64,000 bases of DNA from JANQRA01 sp035762545 (GCA_035762545.1 DASTOM010000044.1:1-64000); one strand, 5' to 3'. Counted from the stretch's first letter, positions 24,724-33,936 are shown. Numbers and translations: made by a program. Notes: generated from the sequence alone by a model not told the origin.

Positions 24724-26226
24724 GTGAACACCGTCATCGTCGACGGATCGCCTCTGACCCCCGAACAGGTGGCGGCCGTCGCTCTGGGCAAGGCCGGAGC
24801 CACCGCATCGGAGGACCTCGGGGACCGACTGGGACCGGCGAGAGCGATGGTGGATGAGGCGGTGGCGTCCGACGAGATCGTCTATGGCATCACCACCGGG
24901 TTCGGCGCCCTCGCCACCACCCACATCGGCAGACCCGAGACCGAGACTCTCCAGTACAACCTCCTTCGCTCTCACGCCACCGGGGTCGGCGACCCGATGC
25001 CCGACGAGGTGGTGCGGGCCATGCTCCTGCTCAGGGCACGGACCCTCGCCCAGGGGCACTCTGGCGTACGTCCGATAATCGTCGAAAAGCTCCTCGAGCT
25101 CCTGCAGAGGGGCTTGCTCCCGGTAGTGCCATCCCAGGGATCCGTGGGAGCGTCAGGCGACCTCGCGCCCTTCGCTCACCTCGCCCTTCCACTCATCGGC
25201 GAGGGCCTCCTGCGGATCGACGGCGAGGTGACTCCCACTCCTGAAGTCGACTTCCAGCCTCTGGAGCTGCTGACCAAGGAGGGACTCTCCCTCCTCAACG
25301 GGACCGAGGGCATGGCGGCGATGGGCTGTTTAGCTCTTCACCACGCCCGCCAGCTCGCCGTGGCCGCCGATGTGGCCGCCGCCCTCTCCGTCGAAGCGCT
25401 CTACGGGAGCGCGCGTCCCTTCCGTCCCGAGATCCACGCCTTGCGACCACACCCGGGACAGGTGGCGTCGGCCCAGCGAATCGCCGGACTCATCGCCGGA
25501 TCGGAGATCATCGAGAGCCACGCCGAAGACTTCCACCACGCCGTACAGGACGCTTACTCGTTGCGTTGCGCCCCCCAGGTGCACGGAGCGGTCACCGACA
25601 CTCTCGACCACATGACCTCGGTGCTGACGATCGAGCTCGGGTCGGTGGTGGACAACCCAATCGTCTTTCCCGACACCGGCGAGGTCATCTCCGGGGGCAA
25701 CTTCCACGGCCAGCCGCTCGCCTTCGTCTACGACTTCGCCGCCATCGCCCTTTCCGAACTGGCGTCGATCTCGGAGCGGCGGACCGACAGGATCCTCGAC
25801 CCAGCCCGTTCCCAAGGACTGCCGCCATTCCTCGCCGCCAAGCCGGGCGTGGAGTCCGGGTACATGATCACCCAGTACGTCCAGGCCGCACTGGTCGCCG
25901 AGAACAAGGTGCTCTCACACCCAGCCTCAGTGGACTCCGTCCCCACCTCCGGCGGACAGGAGGACCATGTCTCGATGGGCTGGGGAGGGGGGAGAAAGCT
26001 GCTGACGGTGATCGAGAACGTTCGACGGGTCGTCGCGATCGAGATCCTCTGCGCGGTGCGCGGCATCGAGTACCGGGCACCGTTGCGGCCGGCGTCGGGG
26101 ACGGCTCGCGTCGTCGATCTGGTGCGGGAGGTCGTTCCGCCGCTGGACACCGATCGATCGACCTCGGCCGAGATCGACGAGGTGGCCCGACTGATCGAGA
26201 CCGGGGCGATCAGCGGGCTGACCTGA
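24724..26226 (+). CDS. hutH: Histidine ammonia-lyase
   Basis: This 500-residue enzyme deaminates histidine to urocanate. The self-forming MIO cofactor tripeptide Ala-Ser-Gly is present in SVGASGDLAPFAHLAL at about residues 143-145, preceded by YGITTGFGALATT, NLLRSHATGVGDP and followed by GTEGMAAMG, ALRPHPGQ, QDAYSLRCAPQVHGA and VDSVPTSGGQEDHVSMG. All are standard HAL blocks. The start is a GTG with no ribosome site. The stop overlaps hutI (TGATG). Confidence 0.96.
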   Translation: MNTVIVDGSPLTPEQVAAVALGKAGATASEDLGDRLGPARAMVDEAVASDEIVYGITTGFGALATTHIGRPETETLQYNLLRSHATGVGDPMPDEVVRAMLLLRARTLAQGHSGVRPIIVEKLLELLQRGLLPVVPSQGSVGASGDLAPFAHLALPLIGEGLLRIDGEVTPTPEVDFQPLELLTKEGLSLLNGTEGMAAMGCLALHHARQLAVAADVAAALSVEALYGSARPFRPEIHALRPHPGQVASAQRIAGLIAGSEIIESHAEDFHHAVQDAYSLRCAPQVHGAVTDTLDHMTSVLTIELGSVVDNPIVFPDTGEVISGGNFHGQPLAFVYDFAAIALSELASISERRTDRILDPARSQGLPPFLAAKPGVESGYMITQYVQAALVAENKVLSHPASVDSVPTSGGQEDHVSMGWGGGRKLLTVIENVRRVVAIEILCAVRGIEYRAPLRPASGTARVVDLVREVVPPLDTDRSTSAEIDEVARLIETGAISGLT

Positions 26227-27410
26227 TGCCGGATCTCTTCCTCACCGGCATCGGCCAGCTGACCACCAATACCCACGAACCGGTCGCGAACGCAGTGGTC
26301 GCCATCGAGGACGGCCGGGTCACCTACGCCGGGCCCGAGGGCGACGCCCCCGAGCAGACCGGGCAACGAATCGACTGCGAAGGACGTGCGGTGCTCCCCG
26401 GCTTCGTCGATGCCCACACCCACGTGGTGTTCGCCGGAGACCGTTCCGGGGAGTTCGCCCGGCGTCTCGCCGGCGAGACGTACTCCGGAATCGCCTCCAC
26501 CGGCGGAGGGATCGCCGCCACTGTCGAGGCGACACGTGCAGCCACCGAGGATGAGCTGTTCGACCTCGCTTCTGGCCGGGTGTGGCGGATGATCAAGAGC
26601 GGTACCACCTCGCTGGAGATCAAGTCTGGCTACGGATTGGACCTCGACACCGAATTACGGCTTCTACGAGTCGCCCGCCGTATCGGCGATGAGCTGCCGG
26701 TGACCGTCAAGACCACGTTTCTCGGGGCACATTCGGTGCCGCCCGAGTTCCGGGCCAATCGCGCCGGGTACATCCAGCTCATCGTTGACGAGATGATCCC
26801 GGCGCTCGACGGCCTCGCCGACTACTGCGATGTGTTCGTTGAGGATGGCGTGTTCGACGTCGCAGAGGCCCGTACCATCTTCCGGGCCGCGGCGGAGCAC
26901 GGGCTGGCCGCCAGGGTCCACGCCGAACAGCTCGGGCACAGCGGTGGTGCCACCCTCGCCGCCGATATTGGCGCCGTCTCGGCAGATCATCTCGACCATG
27001 TCACTCCCGAGGACGCCGCAGCGCTGGCACATGCCGGAGTGGCCGCAGTCCTCGTGCCCGGAGCCTCTTACACCCTCCGGAGCCCGCAAGCGCCGGGGCA
27101 GATGCTGGCTGCCGCCGGGTGTGTTCTGGCCCTCGCCACAGACTGCAACCCCGGAACCTCGTACTTCGAGTCGATGGCCCCCATCATCTCGCTCGCAGTT
27201 GTCCAGATGGGTCTCACTGTGAGCCAGGCGATATGGGCCGGCACCGCCGGAGGAGCCCAGTCCCTGGGCCTGGTCGATCGCGGCGTAGTCGGCCCCGGCG
27301 CGGTGGCGGACCTCCTGATCATCGACGCTCCGGAGGCGGCACACATTCCGTACCGGCCGGGGTCCAACCTGACCTGGAAGGTCATCAAAGAGGGGCGAGC
27401 GGTAGTTTGA
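26226..27410 (+). CDS. hutI: Imidazolonepropionase
   Basis: This 394-residue metal-dependent amidohydrolase hydrolyses imidazolone-5-propionate to formiminoglutamate, the third step of histidine degradation. It has the metal-binding LPGFVDAHTHVVFAGDRSGEFARRLAGETY, TTSLEIKSGYGLD, KTTFLGAHSVPPEF, VHAEQLGHSGG, SADHLDHV and ATDCNPGTSY. The ATG overlaps the hutH stop. The intermediate enzyme urocanase (hutU) is not in the window. Confidence 0.96.
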   Translation: MPDLFLTGIGQLTTNTHEPVANAVVAIEDGRVTYAGPEGDAPEQTGQRIDCEGRAVLPGFVDAHTHVVFAGDRSGEFARRLAGETYSGIASTGGGIAATVEATRAATEDELFDLASGRVWRMIKSGTTSLEIKSGYGLDLDTELRLLRVARRIGDELPVTVKTTFLGAHSVPPEFRANRAGYIQLIVDEMIPALDGLADYCDVFVEDGVFDVAEARTIFRAAAEHGLAARVHAEQLGHSGGATLAADIGAVSADHLDHVTPEDAAALAHAGVAAVLVPGASYTLRSPQAPGQMLAAAGCVLALATDCNPGTSYFESMAPIISLAVVQMGLTVSQAIWAGTAGGAQSLGLVDRGVVGPGAVADLLIIDAPEAAHIPYRPGSNLTWKVIKEGRAVV

Positions 27411-27414
27411 GCTG

Positions 27415-28464
27415 ATGGACCGAGCGAGGATCGAAGCCTTTCTGAACCGATTCGTCGGATACGCGTCGGGTGCCACGACGATCGGGCTGCTGGCCGTAGC
27501 CGATCGCAGCGGCCTGCTCGGCTGGCTTGGAGAGAACAGGTCGGGAACAGTCAAGGACATCGCCCGGAGCTCCGGGCTCGACGAGCGCTACGTTCGGGAG
27601 ATCCTCTCCGGACTGTCTGCAGCCGGAGCCGTGGAGTACGAGCCGACCACCGAAGTGTTCACCCTTCCCCAGGAGCACGCCCTCTTCCTCGCCGACGAAG
27701 ACAGCCCTTACTTCATGGGCGGCTGGCTGGACATGATCCCGTCGGTGATGAGCCAGCTCGACGGTGTCGCCAACGCCACCAGGCATGGAGGGGGTGTCGG
27801 TTTCGAGGAGTTCGGCAACGGAATCGTCAAGGGCATCGATCGGGGCAACGGACCGTCACAGCGGGTGTTCCTGGTGTCGCGATGGCTCCCGGCCGTGCCG
27901 GGGCTGATCGATCGACTCGACCAAGGCATCAACGTCGCCGATGTGGGTTGCGGAGCCGGGACAGCCGCCATCCTCATCGGTGAGGCCTTCCAGGACACGT
28001 CGGTCACCGGCTACGACGTGTCCCCCGAGTCGCTGGCCCTCGCCAGAGCGCGGTCGGACCACCTGCCCAACGTCACCTTCGAGCAGTACTCGGTTTCGGG
28101 TATCCCTCTCGATCCGCCGAACGACCTGGTGACCTCGTTCGACGTGATCCACGACCTGGCGGACCCTCTCGCCGGCCTTATCAGAATCCGGGAGTCGCTG
28201 AGCGAAGGCGGGCAGTTCCTGATGATGGAGCCGAACGTGAGTAGCTACCTGGAAGACAACCTCGACGACCGGGGAGCGATGTTGTACGGGATCTCAGCCC
28301 TCCACTGCATGACCCAGTCCCTGGCCACCGGTGGTGAGGGCCTTGGTGCCGCTTGGGGGCGACAGAAGGCCGAGGAGTACGCGGATCGAGCCGGGTTCTC
28401 CGGTTTCGAGAACCTCGAGTCGATCAGCAACAAGTTCTCGGCGTTCTATCTCCTGACAGTCTGA
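27415..28464 (+). CDS. SAM-dependent methyltransferase with N-terminal winged-helix domain (Rv2258c-like)
   Basis: The 349-residue protein pairs an N-terminal winged-helix domain (about residues 35-95, DIARSSGLDERYVREILSGLSAAGAVEY) with a class I methyltransferase domain (INVADVGCGAGTAAILIGEAF for SAM binding, then SVTGYDVSPESLALARAR and DVIHDLADPLAGLIRIRESLSEGGQFLMMEP). This matches the Rv2258c group, whose substrate is unknown. It starts 5 bases after hutI, with a TAGTTT box at 27403-27408 at leaderless distance. It abuts the convergent DUF2207 gene with no gap. Confidence 0.82.
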   Translation: MDRARIEAFLNRFVGYASGATTIGLLAVADRSGLLGWLGENRSGTVKDIARSSGLDERYVREILSGLSAAGAVEYEPTTEVFTLPQEHALFLADEDSPYFMGGWLDMIPSVMSQLDGVANATRHGGGVGFEEFGNGIVKGIDRGNGPSQRVFLVSRWLPAVPGLIDRLDQGINVADVGCGAGTAAILIGEAFQDTSVTGYDVSPESLALARARSDHLPNVTFEQYSVSGIPLDPPNDLVTSFDVIHDLADPLAGLIRIRESLSEGGQFLMMEPNVSSYLEDNLDDRGAMLYGISALHCMTQSLATGGEGLGAAWGRQKAEEYADRAGFSGFENLESISNKFSAFYLLTV

Positions 28465-30321
28465 CTACCAAGCGCCACCGCCACCGCCACCGCCCCCACC
28501 ACCGCCTCCGCCGGAGAAGCCGCCACCTCCACCGCTGCTGCTGGACGGTGGTGTGAAGGCTCCGGAAAGTGCCGACTCGAGACCGACGAAAGCGTTCTGG
28601 GTCGGTCCCCCTCCGAACCCGTGATGGCCGTACCAGTAGAGGTTCGAGGTCTGTTCCAGCTCGACAGGGGCCCGAAGCCTCGCCTGCTCCAGGACCTGCT
28701 CGGCGACGCCCATCGAGATCCCGTACACCAAGAACTTGTCCCACAAGGCCAGGGAGATCGGGGGCGCCTCTTCGAGCCGGGAGAAGTCACGGAGATAGCG
28801 ACGGAACGCCATCCAGCGTTCTGCCTCGAGGGCGCCTTCCTTGGTGCGTCGGGTGCGGACTCTTCGAAACGAGAGGAAGATGAACAGAACCACGGCGCCG
28901 AGCACCATTCCCACCAGGACCAGGAACGCGAAGGCCTCCCCGCCGGGTCGACCTTCCATCAGATTCGGAAGCCACAGGAAGGCGACGATCACCAGACCGA
29001 TCGCCCCTAAACGGACCGCCCACGACGCACCGTGGCCGGCATTGTCCAAGAGCTTGCTCCGACGAACGGAGCTCAGGACACGTTCCCTGAAGGACTGGTA
29101 GGTCTTGGCATTGGACGCCCTGTGTTCGATGATCGCCTCGTTGAGCTCGTGGAGGGGACGCGGTCCCAGCTCGAGGGCACGTCCGATCACCGTCATCACC
29201 GACTGTTCGAAGTCCCGAAGACCGGTCTCATCTCCCTGGATGCTGAGGACGAGGTCGGTGATCGTCTCGTTACGCAATCCGGCCCAGGTCACTCTCTGCA
29301 TCTCCGTTGGCTCGGCGTGGATGACCCCCTTTCTGATGAGATCGAACAGCGTGGCTGTGAATTGCTTCTCTGTGACCGCACCCTGGCTGATCAGGGCCCC
29401 CACCTCGGCGGGTGTCAGCTCAGTAGGTGGCTCCTGTTCGTACTCGCGGTCGTAGCCGGTCTTGGGCTCACGCCCGTAACGGAGGTAGACAGCGCCACCC
29501 ACCCCGAGGACGAGGACCAGAAACGCACCCAGCCCGTAGATCAGACCTCTTCCGGCGGCCGCTCTGGCATCGTTGGCCTCCTCGGCGAAGCCCTCTTCCT
29601 CGCTGAGGATCTTGTCCAATCCTTCTCCTCCGATGACCGTGGTGCCCGTCGTCGAGGCGAGCAACCCGGTTGGGAACACGACCCTGATCTCGACGAACTG
29701 AGAGGGAGGCACGTTGGTGGCCACCAGGTCGGGAGACACTTCGTCGTCCCCCAGTGACGTCTCCCCGTCGACCCCAAACGGATGCCCGAACACCAGGACC
29801 TCCCCGGGCTGGGCGCCGGAGGGGATCAGGACCTGGGCGGTCACCTCACGGGCCGGGACCGACCACTGGTCACCCCAGACCTGGTATTGAAGGTCCACCA
29901 CGTCGTCATACGCATGGGCGACCCCGGTCATCCGATAGACCAGCCGGAAGGTCTTCAGCTCGTCGTTCGACGAGTGGTGCCACACCACCCGGGCCGTGCC
30001 CGGAAGGGGGTCGACGCCGTAGGTGCCGGCAGGAGAGGAGCAACCCAGGACCACACAGCCTCCCGGCTGGTACTCGCCGGAGCTGTCGCCGAACGAGATC
30101 AGTTCGAAGGTCTCGCCGGGTCTGATGGGCACATCCCGGTATGCCCCGCTGAAGGAGCCGTCGAAGTCGTATGTCAGAGACTCGGTGACGAGCAGGGAAC
30201 CGTCCGACTCCACCTCGATCTGGACCTCCGCCCCGGCGATCTCGTAGGACTTGGCCAGCGCGGGCAACGCCGGTCCGATGACAAGCAATGCGATCAAGGT
30301 GAGGCGGGCGACTCGCCTCAC
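28465..30321 (-). CDS. DUF2207-domain membrane protein with glycine-rich tail
   Basis: The 618-residue product has a signal peptide (LTLIALLVIGPALPALA), an extracytoplasmic DUF2207 domain (YEIAGAEVQIEVESDGSLLVTESLTYDFDGSFSGAYRDVPI), a helix near residue 270 (LIYGLGAFLVLVLGVGGAVYLRYG), a cytoplasmic segment, two more helices near residues 440 and 465, and a C-terminal tail made almost only of Gly and Ser ending in AW. Such tails are typical of the family. It follows lemA by 2 bases, the usual partnership. The role is unknown; a membrane-associated complex with LemA is likely. Confidence 0.88.
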   Translation of the reverse strand: MRRVARLTLIALLVIGPALPALAKSYEIAGAEVQIEVESDGSLLVTESLTYDFDGSFSGAYRDVPIRPGETFELISFGDSSGEYQPGGCVVLGCSSPAGTYGVDPLPGTARVVWHHSSNDELKTFRLVYRMTGVAHAYDDVVDLQYQVWGDQWSVPAREVTAQVLIPSGAQPGEVLVFGHPFGVDGETSLGDDEVSPDLVATNVPPSQFVEIRVVFPTGLLASTTGTTVIGGEGLDKILSEEEGFAEEANDARAAAGRGLIYGLGAFLVLVLGVGGAVYLRYGREPKTGYDREYEQEPPTELTPAEVGALISQGAVTEKQFTATLFDLIRKGVIHAEPTEMQRVTWAGLRNETITDLVLSIQGDETGLRDFEQSVMTVIGRALELGPRPLHELNEAIIEHRASNAKTYQSFRERVLSSVRRSKLLDNAGHGASWAVRLGAIGLVIVAFLWLPNLMEGRPGGEAFAFLVLVGMVLGAVVLFIFLSFRRVRTRRTKEGALEAERWMAFRRYLRDFSRLEEAPPISLALWDKFLVYGISMGVAEQVLEQARLRAPVELEQTSNLYWYGHHGFGGGPTQNAFVGLESALSGAFTPPSSSSGGGGGFSGGGGGGGGGGGGGAW

Positions 30322-30323
30322 GA

Positions 30324-30869
30324 TCAGAACTCGACCGTCGGCGCTTCCTCGGCCTCGTCTCCAGCTTCGAAGAACTCTCTCGGATCGAAACCGAACATGG
30401 AAGCGACGAGGTTCGTCGGAACCTGCTGCACCTTGTTGTTGTAACTGAGGACGGTGTCGTTGTAGATCTGACGGCTCACAGCGATCTTGTTCTCCGTCTC
30501 ACTCAACTCGGTCTGGAGTCTCTGGAAGTTCTCCGACGCACGCAGTTCCGGGTAGGCCTCGGCCAGGGCGAAGAGCTGTCTGAGGGCGCCCGTGAGGAAG
30601 TTCTCGGCCTCCGCCTGCTCACCGGGTGTCTGTGCGGCCTGGGCAGCATTCCGAGCCTGAATCACGCGTTCGAAGGTCTGCTGCTCGTGCGCCGCATAGC
30701 CCTTGACCGTCTCCACCAGGTTCGGTATCAGGTCGTACCGACGCTTCAACTGGACGTCGACCTGGGCCCAGGCGTTGTCCACGCGGTTTCGAGACCCGAC
30801 GAGACCGTTGTAGAGACCAACGACCACGAGGATCAGGAGAATTACTACTCCAGCGATTATCCAACCCAT
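30324..30869 (-). CDS. lemA: LemA-family protein
   Basis: This 181-residue protein has one N-terminal membrane helix (IIAGVVILLILVVVGLYNGLV) and a helical-bundle domain with the family segments RVDNAWAQVDVQLKRRYDLIPNLVETVKGYAAHEQQ, AYPELRASENFQRLQTELSETENKIAVSRQIYNDTVLSYN and VASMFGFDPREFFEA. LemA proteins commonly sit beside DUF2207 genes, as here. A TAGGAT box ends 7 bases before the ATG, so the operon is probably leaderless. Confidence 0.93.
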   Translation of the reverse strand: MGWIIAGVVILLILVVVGLYNGLVGSRNRVDNAWAQVDVQLKRRYDLIPNLVETVKGYAAHEQQTFERVIQARNAAQAAQTPGEQAEAENFLTGALRQLFALAEAYPELRASENFQRLQTELSETENKIAVSRQIYNDTVLSYNNKVQQVPTNLVASMFGFDPREFFEAGDEAEEAPTVEF

Positions 30870-30882
30870 GGCAGGGATCCTA
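30870..30882 (-). promoter_or_regulatory. Leaderless -10 box of lemA
   Basis: On the minus strand TAGGAT (30882-30877) is followed by 7 bases and the lemA ATG. There is no ribosome site, so initiation at or next to the start codon is expected. Confidence 0.55.
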
Positions 30883-30914
30883 GAAGGAGTCTCGAGGTGC
30901 GGTCGGCTTGGTTG

Positions 30915-31004
30915 TCAGAGTGAGATCACCTGGTCGGGCATGTTTCCCGACAATGCGCTGTAGCTGGCGGCCCGTGGTGTGTCGAGGACGTACGCGACTT
31001 TCAC
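30915..31004 (-). pseudogene. Possible truncated DsrE-like gene remnant
   Basis: A 29-codon frame starts with GTG at 31004, has GGAG 5 bases upstream and reads MKVAYVLDTPRAASYSALSG before diverging and stopping at 30915. The first 20 or so residues resemble the N-terminus of small DsrE-family proteins as I recall them, where the sequence would continue for about 100 more residues. The rest of the domain is missing, so this looks like a decayed gene or a very small protein. The identification rests on a short match. Confidence 0.35.
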
Positions 31005-31079
31005 GTTGACTCCGTGGGAAGATGGACGGGGCCGCAACCTAGCGCACCGGCTGGGGGTCTCAGACACGGTCCTCTGACA

Positions 31080-31126
31080 TCGAGCCTGCACCGTGTCCCG
31101 CGTAGCGAGACGCCATGCAGGCTCGA
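31080..31126 (-). terminator. Long hairpin after the mycothiol-enzyme gene
   Basis: TCGAGCCTGCA (31080-31090) and TGCAGGCTCGA (31116-31126) are a perfect 11-bp stem; inside it a second stem of about 7 bp with a TAC loop can form. It begins 17 bases after the stop of the minus-strand gene at 31144 and lacks a T tract. A terminator is the likely role; a 5' leader element for the small frame downstream is the alternative. Confidence 0.6.
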
Positions 31127-31143
31127 CGAGATCAGCGGGGAGG

Positions 31144-31806
31144 TCAACGTTTCGGTGGTGGCGCCATACCGTCGATCGCGGCAGCCCAGTCGGCGGGCAG
31201 CTCCACCGGAGAGGGACGCGACATGAGGCGCAGGTAGAGGTCCGAAGCGGCACCGTCGATCGTGTGAATCGGCTCTCCCGACCCATAGACCCAGGTCTGT
31301 CCGAGATCCACGGCCGTGACCTCGAGAGTGGACACCTCGCCGAGCTGGGGCAGCCACATGTCACCGAACTCGGCGAGACCGTTGCTGGCCACATTGTCGA
31401 TAAGCCGATCCTCCTCACCGAAAGCCTGGGCGGCATCCCATCGATGCACCCCGGTTTCGATCACCATCCGGGACTCCCAGAAACCGGCACATTGGTTGGG
31501 CCCGAATGCCCAGCACGGAGTCTCGGGATCGGACTCACGAAGGGCCGCCAGCATGCCCTCCAACGTCTCGACATACCACTCCACCACATTCGCCCCTTCC
31601 GGCAGCGTCGGGGCGGAGATGCGCTCGGTGGGATGCTCGGTGACGATGAGTCTTGTCCGCCCGTGGATGGACCCGGTGTGGGAGGCGAGGTCGGCCAGGC
31701 TCCAGTCCGGGTACTGGGGTACAGGTCGGTCTGGCTCGCGTTCCACGAACCCGATGAGCCTGCGGCCCTCGGATTCGATCGAGGCGAGGTTTTCAGCCGA
31801 GAGCAC
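31144..31806 (-). CDS. Mycothiol-dependent maleylpyruvate isomerase-family enzyme
   Basis: This 220-residue protein has the DinB-like helical-bundle metal-binding domain: WSLADLASHTGSIHGRT supplies one histidine ligand, and ETGVHRWDAAQAFG supplies another, with a C-terminal domain ending in LPADWAAAIDGM. The family uses mycothiol, a thiol found only in actinobacteria. The substrate here is unknown. The GTG start overlaps the end of sucD by 14 bases, so it is probably cotranscribed with sucCD. Confidence 0.85.
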   Translation of the reverse strand: MLSAENLASIESEGRRLIGFVEREPDRPVPQYPDWSLADLASHTGSIHGRTRLIVTEHPTERISAPTLPEGANVVEWYVETLEGMLAALRESDPETPCWAFGPNQCAGFWESRMVIETGVHRWDAAQAFGEEDRLIDNVASNGLAEFGDMWLPQLGEVSTLEVTAVDLGQTWVYGSGEPIHTIDGAASDLYLRLMSRPSPVELPADWAAAIDGMAPPPKR

Positions 31807-32716
31807 GGACCATCGCCTCCCCCATCTCCGAAGGGGTTTCGGCGACGACGATCCCGGCGTCGTTCATCGCCGCGATCTTGGCTTCGGCGGTCCCCTTGCC
31901 CCCGCTGACGATCGCCCCGGCGTGCCCCATCCGCTTTCCCGGGGGTGCGGTTGTCCCGGCGATGAAGCCGGCGACCGGTTTGCTCATCTCGGTCTTGACG
32001 TACTCGGCCGCTTCCTCCTCGGCGGTCCCACCGATCTCCCCGATCATGACCACGCCCTCGGTCTCATCGTCGGCCTCGAACATCTGGAGGCAGTCGAGGA
32101 AGTTCGTGCCGTTCACCGGATCTCCTCCGATCCCGATGGCGGTCGTCTGGCCCAAACCCAGCCGTGTGAGCTGGTGGACGGCCTCGTAGGTGAGTGTCCC
32201 ACTACGGGAGACGACACCGATCCTCCCCTTCTGGTGGATGTAGCCGGGCATGATCCCGATCTTGCACTCGTTCGGAGTGATGATCCCCGGGCAGTTGGGC
32301 CCGATCAGCCTGGTTCCGGTCCCCTGGAGATACCGCTTGGCCTTGATCATGTCGGCGACGGGGATGCCCTCGGTGATGGCGACCACCAATTCCAGACCGG
32401 CGGCAACGGCCTCCATGATCGCGTCGGCGGCGAACGGCGGCGGGACGTAAACCACCGAGGCGTTGGCGCCCGTGTCGGCGACGGCTTCCTTGACGGTTGC
32501 GTAAACGGGGAGGTCCACCGAGTAGGTGTCCTCACGACCCGCGACGCCGGAGTGGTCGGTCTCACCCTCGAAGTGGACCGAGGTCCCGGCACGGGACGGA
32601 TGCACCGCACCGACCATCTGTGTGCCATAGGCGATCGCGGTATCGGTGTGGAACTGGCCTGTCTTGCCCAAGCCCTGGACCAGGACTCTGGTGCTCTTGT
32701 CGACGAGAACGCTCAT
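31793..32716 (-). CDS. sucD: Succinyl-CoA synthetase, alpha subunit
   Basis: This 307-residue subunit forms the phosphohistidine intermediate in the ADP- or GDP-dependent conversion of succinyl-CoA to succinate. Visible are the CoA-binding VLVQGLGKTGQFHTDTAIAYGTQMVGAVHP, ITEGIPVADMIKAK, RLIGPNCPGIITPNECKIGIMPG and the catalytic histidine in GKRMGHAGAIVSGGKGTAEAK. The ATG overlaps the sucC stop (TAATG). Confidence 0.97.
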   Translation of the reverse strand: MSVLVDKSTRVLVQGLGKTGQFHTDTAIAYGTQMVGAVHPSRAGTSVHFEGETDHSGVAGREDTYSVDLPVYATVKEAVADTGANASVVYVPPPFAADAIMEAVAAGLELVVAITEGIPVADMIKAKRYLQGTGTRLIGPNCPGIITPNECKIGIMPGYIHQKGRIGVVSRSGTLTYEAVHQLTRLGLGQTTAIGIGGDPVNGTNFLDCLQMFEADDETEGVVMIGEIGGTAEEEAAEYVKTEMSKPVAGFIAGTTAPPGKRMGHAGAIVSGGKGTAEAKIAAMNDAGIVVAETPSEMGEAMVRALG

Positions 32717-33936
32717 TAGGTCAACTCCATGATCTTCACCGCACCGTCTTTCAGATCGTCGGCGTTGGTCACTTCGAGCCCCGACGCATCGATGATCTGC
32801 TTGCCCTTCTCGACATTCGTGCCTTCGAGCCGGACGACCAACGGCACCTGGAGCCCGACTCGTTCGACTGCTTCGACGATGCCCTCGGCGATCACGTCGC
32901 ACCGCATGATCCCGCCGAAGATGTTCACGAAGATCCCCTTGACGTTGGGATCCTTGGTGATGATTTGAAATGCCGTCGTCACCTGGTCGGCAGTGGCGCC
33001 GCCACCGACGTCCAGGAAGTTCGCCGGCTCGCCCCCGACGTGCTTGATCGTGTCCATCGTGGCCATGGCCAGCCCGGCTCCGTTGACGAGACAACCGATG
33101 GTCCCGTCCAGCTTGATGTAGTTGAGTCCGGCGTTCTTGGCGGCGAGCTCCAAAGGGTCCTCTTCGGTCTCATCCCGCATATCGGCGATGTCCGGGTGGC
33201 GATAGAGGGCGTTGTCGTCGAACGACATCTTCCCGTCCAGCGCCATCACCTGGCCGTCGGTGGTGACGACGAGGGGGTTGATCTCGATCAGGTCGCTGTC
33301 GAGCTCGCTGGCCGCGTCAGCCAGAGCCTTGACGAAGCGGCCGAAGTTCTTGGCTGCGTCACCTTCGAGTTCGAGACCGTGGGCCAGCTCATTGGCCTGG
33401 AATGCGGCAAACCCGATCGCAGGGTCGATCTCCGCTCGAAGGATCCTCTCCGGGGTCTCCTCGGCGACCTTCTCGATCTCGACACCGCCCTCGGTGGAAG
33501 CCATGACGATGTTCCGGGAGCTCGCCCGATCGAGAAGGACAGCCAGGTAGAGCTCTCTGGCGATGTCGATGCCCTGTTCCACATAGAGACGGTTTACCTG
33601 TTTGCCCTCTTCCCCTGTCTGGATGGTGACGAGGGTGCTGCCCAGCATCTGCTGAGAGAGCTCTCGCACCTTTTCCTCGGCTGCCGAGGGGCCGCCTTCG
33701 ATTCCATCCGTGATCACATTCACGCCACGGACCTCGGGGTGCTCCTTGAAGGTGCCCTTGCCCCTCCCTCCGGCGTGGATCTGCGACTTGAGGACAACCA
33801 CGGGGTTTCCCGACTGTTCGATCAGGGGGCGGACGGCGGCCACAGCCTCGTCGACCGACCTCGCAACCCGTCCCAGAGGCACGGGGATGCCGCGGGCGGC
33901 CATGAGCTGCTTGGCCTGATGCTCGTGGATTTTCAT
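32716..33936 (-). CDS. sucC: Succinyl-CoA synthetase, beta subunit
   Basis: This 406-residue subunit holds the ATP-grasp nucleotide domain (MKIHEHQAKQLMAARGIPVP, VVVLKSQIHAGGRGKGTF, DLIEINPLVVTTDGQVMALDGKMSFDDNA) and the C-terminal CoA-ligase-like domain (GLNYIKLDGTIGCLVNGAGLAMATMD, GEPANFLDVGGGA, VNIFGGIMRCDVIAEGI). It starts with an ATG preceded by AAAGGA. It heads the sucC-sucD-mycothiol-enzyme run. Confidence 0.97.
   Translation of the reverse strand: MKIHEHQAKQLMAARGIPVPLGRVARSVDEAVAAVRPLIEQSGNPVVVLKSQIHAGGRGKGTFKEHPEVRGVNVITDGIEGGPSAAEEKVRELSQQMLGSTLVTIQTGEEGKQVNRLYVEQGIDIARELYLAVLLDRASSRNIVMASTEGGVEIEKVAEETPERILRAEIDPAIGFAAFQANELAHGLELEGDAAKNFGRFVKALADAASELDSDLIEINPLVVTTDGQVMALDGKMSFDDNALYRHPDIADMRDETEEDPLELAAKNAGLNYIKLDGTIGCLVNGAGLAMATMDTIKHVGGEPANFLDVGGGATADQVTTAFQIITKDPNVKGIFVNIFGGIMRCDVIAEGIVEAVERVGLQVPLVVRLEGTNVEKGKQIIDASGLEVTNADDLKDGAVKIMELT

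Noticed and set aside
28480..28530. GCC/ACC-rich near-repeat resembling a microsatellite
   Set aside because: It encodes the glycine-rich C-terminal tail typical of DUF2207 proteins and stays in frame to the stop codon.
31068..31079. B12-box-like string on the minus strand (TGTCAGAGGACC)
   Set aside because: The rest of a cobalamin riboswitch, such as the GCCACTG core, is absent. The string is more simply explained by the small hairpin formed with TCAGA nearby.
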